From: CAVPRW01 sp046727435 [NCBI: bacterium]
Lineage (GTDB): Bacteria; Tectomicrobia; Entotheonellia; J063
Length of the DNA stretch: 16,348 nt
NCBI GenBank assembly: GCA_046727435.1
Contig: JBKPCR010000400.1
Location: forward strand, 1-16,348
Direction of reading: 5' to 3'
The translations under genes were made by a program, and so were the position numbers. Below are positions 6,627-13,995 of this stretch, piece by piece. The notes beneath the pieces were generated by a model, which saw only the letters and a list, made by a program, of their open reading frames with translations, did not search any database and was not told where the DNA came from. Every line of letters begins with the position of its first letter. Positions within the stretch are counted from its first letter, which is position 1.

Positions 6627-7445
6627 ATGCTGTATTCGCCGTGCATCGTACTGGACCGTGTCAGCAGGCGCTTTGAGGCCAAACAGGCCCTGGAACAGGT
6701 CACCGCCACCATTCGACCTGGAGAATTCGTCGCCATCATCGGCAAGTCCGGTGCCGGTAAAACCACCTTGCTGCGCTGTCTGGCCTGTTCGATTCCGATC
6801 AGCGAGGGCAGCATCCGTTTCGGCGACCAAGACCTCGCCGCCTTGCATGGGGCCGCTCTACGCCTACACCGAGCCCGCGTCGGGATGATCTACCAACAGT
6901 TCAATCTGGTGAGGCGACTGCGCGTGCTCGACAACGTGCTGATTGGCCGACTCCCACACCTCACCGGTTGGCGGCGCTGGGCCACCCTCGGTCGCTATTT
7001 CGATGTCAGCCAGCACGAGGTGGCGCTGCGCTGCCTCGATCACGTGGGGCTTCTCGACCGCGTCTGGCAACGTACTGACACGCTCTCCGGGGGTGAACAG
7101 CAACGCGTCGCCATCGCCAAAATCTTGGCGCAGGAGCCACAGGTGATCCTGGCCGATGAGCCAGTGGCCAGCCTTGATGTGATGAACGGGGCACTGATAA
7201 TGGAAACTCTGCAGGGTATTGCCGCCAGCGCCGGGATCACTGTCATCGCCAATCTCCACCATGTGGAGTATGCCCGCCGCTATGCCGATCGTGTGCTTGG
7301 CTTGCGCAACGGCCACTTGATATTCGATGGGTCGGCAGTTGGGCTGACGGAGGAGGTCGTGACCGACCTCTTCGGCGACATACCCACCGATGCACTGGGG
7401 CCCACACCCATAACCGTGAGGGAGGCGATATGGGCCAGCTCCTGA
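6627..7445 (+). CDS. phnC: Phosphonate-type ABC transporter ATP-binding protein PhnC
   Basis: Cytoplasmic ATPase of a phosphonate/phosphite importer, 272 aa. Walker A is GKSGAGKT (residues 39-46), the Q-loop is MIYQQFNLV (near 90), the signature is LSGGEQQR (153-160) and Walker B is VILADEP (173-179), with the switch His in VIANLHHVE. The PhnC hallmarks QFNLVRRLRVLDNVLIGRL and DVMNGALIMETL are present. The start at 6627 is chosen because family sequence begins there; the upstream open frame of 48 codons crosses the repeat-containing leader. The ribosome site is weak (GGCGGAAA). The gene overlaps phnE by 16 bases. Whether the substrate is phosphonate, phosphite or another reduced phosphorus compound cannot be told. 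Confidence 0.9.
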   Translation: MLYSPCIVLDRVSRRFEAKQALEQVTATIRPGEFVAIIGKSGAGKTTLLRCLACSIPISEGSIRFGDQDLAALHGAALRLHRARVGMIYQQFNLVRRLRVLDNVLIGRLPHLTGWRRWATLGRYFDVSQHEVALRCLDHVGLLDRVWQRTDTLSGGEQQRVAIAKILAQEPQVILADEPVASLDVMNGALIMETLQGIAASAGITVIANLHHVEYARRYADRVLGLRNGHLIFDGSAVGLTEEVVTDLFGDIPTDALGPTPITVREAIWASS

Positions 7446-8257
7446 CCAAGCCGCTGGCAAATCTCCATGTGGGACCAGCTCCACAAGCCCCACCGCGGCC
7501 GTCGACGTTGGGGCGCAATATGCTCAGCACGCTCGTGCTGGCGGTGGCGCTGGGCTGGGCCGCGCAAGTGATCGAGTTGCGTCCCCTGGAGCTGCTGCGA
7601 GACCTCGGGAACATCGGCACCTTCCTCAAGGGCTATCTCAACCCCTCCTTTGCGCATGTACGGCTGTACGCCTGGCAATGCATTATTACCGTTTGCATTG
7701 CCCTCTGGGGTACAGTCATGGCCATCGTCATCGCGGTGCCACTCGGACTGCTCGGGGCACACAACCTGGCACCTCATCCGCTGCTCTATCATGCGGCGCG
7801 TCGCGTCATGGACGTGTTCCGGGCGGTGAATGAATTTGTGTTTGCACTGATGTTCGTTACGGCTGTTGGGTTGGGACCCTTTGCCGGGATGTTAGCGCTC
7901 GGAATTCATACCGGCGGTGTTCTGGGCAAACTGCTAAGCGAAACCATTGAGGCGATCGATCCTGGCCAAGTCGAGGGCGTAACCGCCGTGGGCGCACCGC
8001 GCCTGCACATCATCGGGTTTGGCGTGGTCCCACAGATCCTGCCCAATTTTCTGTCCTACATCTTGCTGCGGTTTGAATCCGACATCCGCTCGGCCTCGGT
8101 CATCGGCATGGTAGGCGGGGGCGGCATCGGCTTTTATCTGTGGGACACCATCCGCGCCTTCAACGACCGTGAGGCGGCCACGGTCATTTTGCTCATCGTC
8201 GGAATGGTCATCTGTGTTGATATCATCTCCGCCCGTATTCGTCGCGCTGTCATCTGA
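7430..8257 (+). CDS. phnE: Phosphonate-type ABC transporter permease PhnE
   Basis: Inner-membrane permease of the importer, 275 aa. Hydrophobic segments lie near residues 32-49, 82-108, 137-160, 203-216 and 250-267. The cytoplasmic EAA loop that contacts PhnC is at 182-201 (EGVTAVGAPRLHIIGFGVVP). GMVGGGGIGFYLWDTI and the FRAVNEFVFALMFVTAVGLG helix are typical of PhnE. GAGGGAGG 4 bases before the ATG supports this start inside the end of phnC, so translation is coupled. The N-terminus is Pro-rich before the first helix. Only one permease gene is present, consistent with a homodimer. Confidence 0.9.
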   Translation: MGQLLTKPLANLHVGPAPQAPPRPSTLGRNMLSTLVLAVALGWAAQVIELRPLELLRDLGNIGTFLKGYLNPSFAHVRLYAWQCIITVCIALWGTVMAIVIAVPLGLLGAHNLAPHPLLYHAARRVMDVFRAVNEFVFALMFVTAVGLGPFAGMLALGIHTGGVLGKLLSETIEAIDPGQVEGVTAVGAPRLHIIGFGVVPQILPNFLSYILLRFESDIRSASVIGMVGGGGIGFYLWDTIRAFNDREAATVILLIVGMVICVDIISARIRRAVI

Positions 8258-8270
8258 CCAGGAGGTACCC

Positions 8271-9161
8271 ATGTGCAGGATGCGTCAGTTGATGTTGGTG
8301 TTCGTCATGTTCCTATCATTCGTCGGCTCCACCCTAGCCGCGGATCCGACCTGGCCGAAAGAGCTTACCTTTGCCTTGCTGTCGACTGAATCAGCTCCCG
8401 AGGTCGGACGGCGCTGGACACCGGTTCTGGAGCAGCTGAGCAAAGATCTCGGTCTTTCGGTAAAGCAGGTAGCAGCCACCGATTACCGAGGGTCGATCGA
8501 AGCGCTGAAGTTTAATAAGGCGCAGATCGGGCAGTTGGGGCCAAAAGGCTATGTCGAAGCCTCAAACAACAATTACGCCAATGTGGAACCCATCGCACAA
8601 TTGCAACACGCCAACGGCTCCCTGGGGTACCGCTCATGCTTGATCGTCCACGCCGACTCTGACCTGTTCAGCCCCGAGGATATCGCCAGCAAGAGCTTTG
8701 CTTTCAACGATCCTAACTCCACCTCTGGCTATCTGGTGCCGATGACCTTTTTCCTCATGGAGATGGGCATTGACCCCAAGGAGTATTTTCCGAAATTGAC
8801 CTTTTCGGGTTCACATGAAGCTTCTATACTGGCGGTCGCCAACAAGAAGGTGGATGTGGCGTCGACGAATCTCCCCGACATTCAGCAAATGACCCGTGAA
8901 GGCAAAATTCCCCGTGGGGCTGTGCGGGTCATCTGGGTCTCCAAGCTCATTCCTAACGATCCCATCGTGGTGCGTAAAGATCTGCCGGACAGTCTGAAAC
9001 AGGCCATCCAGCAATCGCTCACGACTATGAAGGCGAAAAACCCTGAGGTTTTCGTGGCTGGCGGTGCGTGGATCGGGGGCTTTGTCAAGGTCGACGATGC
9101 TGCGTATCAGATTATCCGTGATCTGAACGAAACGACCAAGAGGCTGGCGGCGGTGAAGTAG
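8271..9161 (+). CDS. phnD: Phosphonate-type ABC transporter substrate-binding protein PhnD
   Basis: Periplasmic binding protein that delivers substrate to PhnE, 296 aa. A Sec signal peptide covers residues 1-23 (hydrophobic LMLVFVMFLSFVGS, cleavage near TLA-ADP). The mature part has LTFALLSTESAPEVGRRW, then VAATDYRGSIEALKFNKAQI, GPKGYVEA, FNDPNSTSGYLVP and SGSHEASILAVANKKVDVAS, all standard for PhnD-type domains, including the Ser/Thr loops that bind the phosphonate oxygens. The ATG at 8271 follows GGAGG with good spacing and lies 13 bases after phnE. The order C-E-D differs from the phnCDE order of E. coli. No C-P lyase genes follow, so the imported compound must be processed by enzymes elsewhere. 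Confidence 0.92.
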   Translation: MCRMRQLMLVFVMFLSFVGSTLAADPTWPKELTFALLSTESAPEVGRRWTPVLEQLSKDLGLSVKQVAATDYRGSIEALKFNKAQIGQLGPKGYVEASNNNYANVEPIAQLQHANGSLGYRSCLIVHADSDLFSPEDIASKSFAFNDPNSTSGYLVPMTFFLMEMGIDPKEYFPKLTFSGSHEASILAVANKKVDVASTNLPDIQQMTREGKIPRGAVRVIWVSKLIPNDPIVVRKDLPDSLKQAIQQSLTTMKAKNPEVFVAGGAWIGGFVKVDDAAYQIIRDLNETTKRLAAVK

Positions 9162-9177
9162 CCTCCGGGAGGATGCG

Positions 9178-9402
9178 GTGGAATTGCTTTGGGGCGGCGT
9201 CGTGGTGGCATATATCCTGGGATCGGCGATTTACTTTGGCCTCGGCCATCGTACGCCGCGCTGCCATGACTGCCGGACGTTCGCCCTCATGCTATCACGA
9301 CAGATCCCCGATAGCTCACCCCCGGTTTTCGAGGTTGTCTACCGCTGTCCGAGTTGCCGTGAAATACTTTGGAAGCGTTTTGTGAGTACGTTTAGCGATT
9401 GA
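9178..9402 (+). CDS. Small membrane protein with a cytoplasmic zinc ribbon
   Basis: A 74-aa protein with GTG start, GGGAGG 5 bases upstream, 16 bases after phnD and ending 11 bases before phoX, so it sits inside the operon. Residues 3-23 (LLWGGVVVAYILGSAIYFGL) form one transmembrane helix. Two Cys pairs follow, CHDC and CPSC, about 28 residues apart, the arrangement of a zinc ribbon or other four-Cys metal site. I do not recognise a named family. Its position between a phosphonate-binding protein and a Ca/Fe-dependent phosphatase suggests an accessory role, for instance in membrane assembly or metal handling, but nothing shows this directly. The hydrophobic helix and paired cysteines argue that it is a real gene rather than chance. 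Confidence 0.65.
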   Translation: MELLWGGVVVAYILGSAIYFGLGHRTPRCHDCRTFALMLSRQIPDSSPPVFEVVYRCPSCREILWKRFVSTFSD

Positions 9403-9413
9403 GGAGAGTTCGA

Positions 9414-10845
9414 ATGGGCAATGACCACGAAGGGCGCGCTCAACACCTATCCCACGCCGGGCACGAAGATCACAGAGTAGATCAAGCGTGCGAGGACGCA
9501 AGGTTATCTGCGGTAAGTCAAGACGAGACCTTTGCGGCCGTTCTGCAAGCCTCTATGTCGCGGCGTACTCTGCTGAAGGGTGCCATGACCGGTCTTGTGC
9601 TCGCCTATGCAAGTCCATTGACGCGCTATAGCACCGCGGCGGAATCCAAAGGGTTCGTGCCGTTGACACACTCGACGGAGGACAAACTCCTCATCCCCGA
9701 TGGCTATCAATATGACATCATCATCCGCTGGGGTGACCCAGTATTCCCCGATACCCCAGCCTTCAACCCCCGCGCCCAACAACCGGCTATACAAGCTCGG
9801 CAATTCGGCTATAATGCCGATTTCATCGGGTTCCTGCCCCTGCCAGCTGGGAGCACGAACTCGAAGCGCGGCTTGTTGGTCGTCAACCATGAATACACCA
9901 ACCCCGAACTGATGTTCGCGGACTGGGACGGCAAAGATGAGAGCAAGACGCGTATAATGGTGGACATCGAGTTGGCCGCCCATGGCCTCTCTGTGATTGA
10001 GGTGCAGCGCGATGCCAAGGGAGGCTGGAGCTACGTCCAGAACTCGTCGCTCAATCGCCGCCTAACGGCCGAAACGCCGCTGGCGCTGAGCGGTCCTGCG
10101 GCTGGCAGCCCGCGGCTGAAGACTTCATCCGATCCGAGCGGCACCCGCGTGCAAGGAACTTTGAACAACTGCTCCGCCGGGGTGACCCGCCACACGCCGC
10201 GCCGCAGATCTCTTGAAGGCGACCAAGATGGACCGGCCGGAGGATGTGGAAGCCCATCCGAAGACTGGTAAAGTCTACGTCGTCATGACCAATAACACCC
10301 AGCGGACACCAGAGCAAGTCGACAAAGCCAATCCACGGCCAGACAACAAACATGGCCATATCATCGAACTGGTCGAGGACGGCGGCGAACACAGCGCCAC
10401 CACATTCCGTTGGGACCTTCTCATCGCCTGCGGCGACCCGAATAATCCAAGCGACAATGCCTCCTATCAGGGGCACAAAGACACAAGCTGGATGTCGTGC
10501 CCGGATAATATCGCCTTCGACATTGCAGGTCGTCTGTGGGTCGCCACCGATGGCCAGCCAGCTACTATCAAGCACAATGATGCCGTCTACGTCGTCGAAG
10601 TCGAGGGCCCGCAACGAGGTGGGGCCAAGATGTTCCTGAGCGGCTTGCCGGGCGGCGAGGTCTGCGGGCCAGCCTTCACTCCGGACAATCGCACATTCTT
10701 TCTGGCTATTCAGCATCCTGGGGAAGGGAAGGCGGCAACCCTCGCTAACCCGCTCAGTCGCTTTCCAGACTATCAGCCGGATATGCCACCGCGTCCTAGT
10801 GTCGTAGCAATTTATCGCGCCGATGGCGGCAAGGTCGGAAGTTAA
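9414..10845 (+). pseudogene. phoX: PhoX-type alkaline phosphatase, broken by an internal out-of-frame deletion
   Basis: PhoX is a Tat-exported, Ca/Fe-dependent phosphomonoesterase. The 5' part (ATG 9414, GAGGAG upstream) has the twin-arginine signal SRRTLLKGAMTGLVLAYA (R50-R51), the family segments LLIPDGYQYDIIIRWGDPVF and LLVVNHEYTNPELM, and GTLNNCSAGVT, whose Cys is an iron ligand in characterised PhoX. The family frame is lost near 10190, and that reading frame stops at 10271. The 3' part resumes in another frame with AADLLKATKMDRPEDVEAHP, CGDPNNPSDNA and the native end PRPSVVAIYRADGG. Roughly 200 residues normally between these parts, including further metal ligands, are absent. The two parts total about 475 aa against the usual 600-700. 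A real lesion or an assembly error would look the same. Confidence 0.85.
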
Positions 10846-10855
10846 GGAAGCTGAG

Positions 10856-10895
10856 GTGTGTGGGGCTCCGGGACGGCCCTGTGCCCCCCACACAC
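10856..10895 (+). terminator. Stem-loop after phoX, terminator-like
   Basis: GTGTGTGGGG (10856-10865) pairs perfectly with CCCCACACAC (10886-10895) around a 20-base loop that is itself GC-rich. It starts 11 bases after the phoX stop. There is no T-run, so termination strength is uncertain, but the position suits the end of the phn-phoX transcript. Confidence 0.5.
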
Positions 10896-11419
10896 TCCAC
10901 AGGCTGAAAGGGTATCTCGGCGGCTGAATCGCCCAGGCCTCCAGGCTTTGCAACAGATAACGGTCCATCCCCCTGGGTCATGCCTGATTGCTGCTCACCT
11001 TCTCCTTCACAGTCATCACCACTCCTGCTCAGGCGGCTTCACCTCACAGAAGCTCATAGTTACAGGAAGCCCTGTCCCTTCCGCTGATGTATTCTCAGGT
11101 GAGGGCGACCTGGGGCATCTTCACCTACGTGGAGCTAACCCGCTGTGCCTTCTCAGCACATGAAAAGCTTGACAGCGATGATTATTTTATGGGAAACTTG
11201 AGCAAGCTCGAGAGAAAATTGGAAAGTCTATGGAAGAGGCTGCCCACGATCAGCCGGTCGTGTATGAAGAAGGCCGGAGTGACACTCACCCCGAGGCGGA
11301 TGCCCTCGTCCACGTCCAGCTGACCTGTGGGCTAGCCGATTAGAGAGTCAATCGCGTGTTCCAAAATGGTAGATTCTACGCTTACGTCCTATGGGCGTAT
11401 CTTACATCCCGTCCAGATT
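10896..11419. other. Intergenic region with a possible small-gene remnant
   Basis: No full gene between phoX and the convergent kinase. A plus-strand frame open from 11182 to the stop at 11343 reads KLEQAREKIGKSMEEAAHDQ and then PVVYEEGRSDTHPEADALV before ending LTCGLAD, which has protein-like composition. Its only ATG is at 11230 (37 aa) and has no ribosome site. An ATG at 11189 is one base out of frame with it, which fits a frameshifted or decayed small gene. The rest (10896-11180) shows nothing recognisable. Confidence 0.3.
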
Positions 11420-12583
11420 TCACGGGTCGTTGACGGCCACTGATTCAGGAGTAATTGGGTCCTCGGCTGGCAGATAGACGCGGAAGGTTGTACCACGCCC
11501 AAGCTGACTCATCACATCCACCCGCCCCTCATGCTGTTTCACTACTCCCCAGACCACCGCGAGCCCCAAGCCGCTGGCTGTATCTTTTGTCGTGAAGAAG
11601 GGTTCAAAGATCTGTCCTACCAGTCCTGGATCGATTCCCACGCCCGTATCACTGACACTGAGGCAGACACATGTTCCTGTCGGCAGCCCTTCCGGCACGC
11701 CCGCCGTTACATTCCGCACCAGGCGGGTTTCGAGCGCTACAGTCCCACCATGCGACATCGCCTCGCAGGCATTCATCACGAGATGTATGACCACCTGCTC
11801 CAGGCTCGACGCGTCTGCGAGCACCCGTATGCGTTGGGTGGCAGGCGTCACGCGCAGCTCGATGCCTGCCGGGACCACCCGCTGCAATCGAGCTCCGAGT
11901 CTGGCGATAAACACGCTCAAGTCGAGGGGCCGACGGCGCACTGTTTGACGGCGACTAAACGTTACCAACGCCTGGATTATCGCGGCGGCTCGTTGCGCAG
12001 CTTCCTTGATCCGGCCCAAGTTGCCATGCACCGGGTGCGACGAATCTAGCGTAATCAATCCCAGCTCAGTGTATCCTTGGATCACCTGCAAGAGATTGTT
12101 AAATTTATGGGCCACCCCGCTGGCCAAGCGTTCAATGGCTTCGAGTGTCCGCTCTTGGAGCAGTCGATCCATCTCCCGCGTTGCCTGCGGCGCCGCCTGC
12201 ACACAGCCACGCCAACCAACCCACTGCCCCTGGGCGTCGTACACCGCTGTGGCGGTAACTTCTCCTGGCCAGTGGGGGTGCTCATCGCCACTATGCCACA
12301 TGAGCACGACCCCGGTTGCCTGACCCTCCTGGCGACAGCGTTCTCTCAGCGCCTCGACGCTTGCGGAGCTCTCGGGGCTCACCAGCGCTTCTACCTTCAG
12401 TCGATCCACAACTTCGGCGCGCGTACAAGCCAACCGGCCCAGCAAGGTTTGATTGATGGCGATGATGATTCCGGCGGCATCCACTTCCCAGAGTCCGACC
12501 GGAGCATTTTCAAACAGATCCTCCGAACGCTGCCCGACGCCCTCTACGGGAGGATTTGGTCCAGGTAGCGGGGGCGAGGTCAT
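11420..12583 (-). CDS. Soluble PAS-domain sensor histidine kinase, orphan
   Basis: A cytoplasmic sensor kinase of 387 aa without transmembrane segments. A PAS domain covers about residues 20-130 (DLFENAPVGLWEVDAAGIII; W121-VGWRGCV at its end). HisKA follows with H159 in ASGVAHKFNNLLQVIQGYTE. The ATPase domain has N-box HLVMNACEAM, G1 DTGVGID, F-box FEPFFTTK and G2 SGLGLAVVWGVVKQHEG. This is the NtrB-like AHxFNN class. The residue after the phospho-acceptor is Lys (HKFNN) where Asp or Glu is usual, which may alter phosphotransfer chemistry. GGAG lies 7 bases before the ATG. No response regulator is adjacent, and it is convergent with the phoX unit, so its partner and signal are unknown. Confidence 0.85.
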   Translation of the reverse strand: MTSPPLPGPNPPVEGVGQRSEDLFENAPVGLWEVDAAGIIIAINQTLLGRLACTRAEVVDRLKVEALVSPESSASVEALRERCRQEGQATGVVLMWHSGDEHPHWPGEVTATAVYDAQGQWVGWRGCVQAAPQATREMDRLLQERTLEAIERLASGVAHKFNNLLQVIQGYTELGLITLDSSHPVHGNLGRIKEAAQRAAAIIQALVTFSRRQTVRRRPLDLSVFIARLGARLQRVVPAGIELRVTPATQRIRVLADASSLEQVVIHLVMNACEAMSHGGTVALETRLVRNVTAGVPEGLPTGTCVCLSVSDTGVGIDPGLVGQIFEPFFTTKDTASGLGLAVVWGVVKQHEGRVDVMSQLGRGTTFRVYLPAEDPITPESVAVNDP

Positions 12584-13206
12584 AGATTAGCTCCACCATG
12601 TAACTTGCGAACCCCTCCTCTGCTTGTCCACCTGCAAACAAGACGCCCTCTGACACAGCCAGACCCATCGACGCCAGCCTTCAGGTGACAGCCCTCAAAG
12701 ATCGATCGGCGATCAAGATCATTGCCACTAGAACAACAGCCCTGTGTAAGTTCCCGTCGATAAAGCGACAATAATATCATTTCTACCATACAATATGACA
12801 TCAGTTATCTTCTTGGGAAATAGAGTAGTTAACAATGACCTACTGTGTCAAGTAAAATTATTCGTGCTCCATTAAGTCCTTTCCGTACCAAAAGGAAATC
12901 TGCTCTTCGCTAGTACGCCGGTGAGCCGAGAGGACACTCAGGAGGAAGCGACGACGTATCCAGTGATAAGCTGCAGTTGGTTCCTGGCGACTCTCCTCTG
13001 TTCTGGACACCTTGAGCAGGAGTGCAGATACAACGATTCGTGGGTTGCGCAACCGTTGCCACACCCGAGCGAAGTAGATCGCTCTGGAACATTGCGTCGC
13101 TCTGACGAAAACGATCTATGACTCACCATGACAGCCTTCAGCACCCCGAAACCTGGGCGTGGCTCAAGCGCTCAGGAGTTGCTCTGCCCTAGGCCAGTTT
13201 CGTAAA
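12584..13206. other. Long intergenic region between divergent units, partly AT-rich
   Basis: About 620 bases with no convincing gene. The part near 12770-12860 is AT-rich and holds a minus-strand TTGACA (12851-12846) with TACTCT 18 bases further on, a weak promoter candidate for the kinase gene. GGTTGCGCAACC (13043-13054) is a perfect 12-bp palindrome. Short frames on either strand here have no family resemblance or ribosome sites. Confidence 0.4.
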
Positions 13207-13256
13207 TTAACCTATAATTTACCCCACCGTTCTGGCTTTGTCATCTGCAGTGCTTA
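13207..13256 (+). promoter_or_regulatory. Element B: 11-bp-periodic array upstream of the DnaX-tail-like gene
   Basis: TTAAC (13207-13211), TTTAC (13218-13222) and GTCAT (13240-13244) have exactly the spacing of element A, and the 11-mer starting at GTCAT is identical to A. GCTTA follows at 13252-13256. The first two units read ATTAACCT-ata-ATTTACCC, close to the 8-bp units separated by 3 bp described for cyanobacterial-type Pho boxes (CTTAACCT). The gene start is 110 bases beyond GTCAT. Confidence 0.6.
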
Positions 13257-13353
13257 CGTTTGTTAACCAGAGTTAGGCGACCCTATTGGTTCCGGAGGAA
13301 AAGATCAAGCCTGGACGCCATGGTAGTCGCTCATCCTCTTCAAGGAGGCTCCC

Positions 13354-13809
13354 ATGAAGCAAGGATCACCTCATACGCGCCTCTGGAATGATGGAGTCAC
13401 CAATCTCCTGCTGTTCCCTGATGACTCAGCGGCATCCCCCGAAGCACTTCCGCTGACGAACTCTTCATCAATACCGGAGAGCTCCCCGCCGCGAAATATT
13501 CCTCCATCCCTAGCGCAGATTACCGCCGAGTGGCAGATGCTGCTGAAACGACTGGGACGCCGACGGCGCGTCCTCGAGACCGTCCTCGCCGCTGGCCAGC
13601 CGATTAAGCTCACCGGACATACTCTTGTCGTCGGCTTTTCTCCCCAGCGTCGTTTTCATCAGGAGTTACTCGACATGCCCGATTACCGGAGTTGTGTCGA
13701 GGAAGAGCTGGCGCGGACGTTTCAGGTACGACTCTCCGTGGTGACGGCGCTGTATCCGGAAAGTCGTCACCTTCCACACCAAGGAACCTTCGGGAAGACC
13801 CCAGCCTGA
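13354..13809 (+). CDS. Stand-alone protein resembling the DnaX (tau) C-terminal domain
   Basis: A 151-aa protein with AAGGAGG 5 bases before its ATG. Residues 1-50 are Ser/Pro-rich and probably disordered. Residues 52-137 read as one compact domain: ITAEWQMLLKRLGRRRRVLE, then AGQPIKLTGHTLVVGFSP, RRFHQELLDMPDYRSCVEEE and FQVRLSVVTALYP. This pattern (Trp, basic helix, short strand ending in GF, then a Phe-His helix, then a glutamate-rich helix and final strand) matches the tail of bacterial DNA polymerase III tau/gamma subunits. The AAA+ clamp-loader part is absent. It could compete with or modify clamp-loader contacts, but no function is shown. Element B upstream suggests control in common with phnC. 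The resemblance is by eye, so it could also be a separate family with a similar fold. Confidence 0.6.
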   Translation: MKQGSPHTRLWNDGVTNLLLFPDDSAASPEALPLTNSSSIPESSPPRNIPPSLAQITAEWQMLLKRLGRRRRVLETVLAAGQPIKLTGHTLVVGFSPQRRFHQELLDMPDYRSCVEEELARTFQVRLSVVTALYPESRHLPHQGTFGKTPA

Positions 13810-13890
13810 AACACTGACGACCGTTGCGGCAGCCGTCCTCGTCTTGACGATATCCCCCCTCGACCCCCAGCTGTGCCGACGCAGACCCAA

Positions 13891-13940
13891 TTTACGGACA
13901 ATTTACGTCCGCGCCTCTTTGTCGTCATGTGCGAGGCTTA
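13891..13940 (+). promoter_or_regulatory. Element C: third copy of the 11-bp-periodic array
   Basis: TTTAC at 13891-13895 and 13902-13906, then GTCAT at 13924-13928 and GCTTA at 13936-13940. The spacings (11, 22 and 12) are identical to element B. The first two units, ATTTACGG-aca-ATTTACGT, are near-perfect tandem repeats. It lies 82 bases after the previous gene and 68 bases before the next start, so it is well placed as a promoter/operator for the gene at 13996. Confidence 0.6.
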
Positions 13941-13995
13941 TCTTCTCAGCCGTCGTAGTGCAGCTATGAGCTCTTCCACTTGAAAGGAGGTCACT

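Noticed and set aside
10858-11163. 101-codon frame downstream of phoX
   Set aside because: Starts inside the terminator-like stem, is Cys/Pro/His-rich without pattern, and has no ribosome site.
12580-12801. 73-codon minus-strand frame whose stop overlaps the kinase start as ATGA
   Set aside because: Composition is Cys/Arg/Gly-rich without domain pattern and there is no ribosome site; the four-base overlap is probably chance.
13043-13054. Palindrome GGTTGCGCAACC
   Set aside because: Perfect but short and isolated, with no neighbouring promoter or second copy; not enough to call a site.
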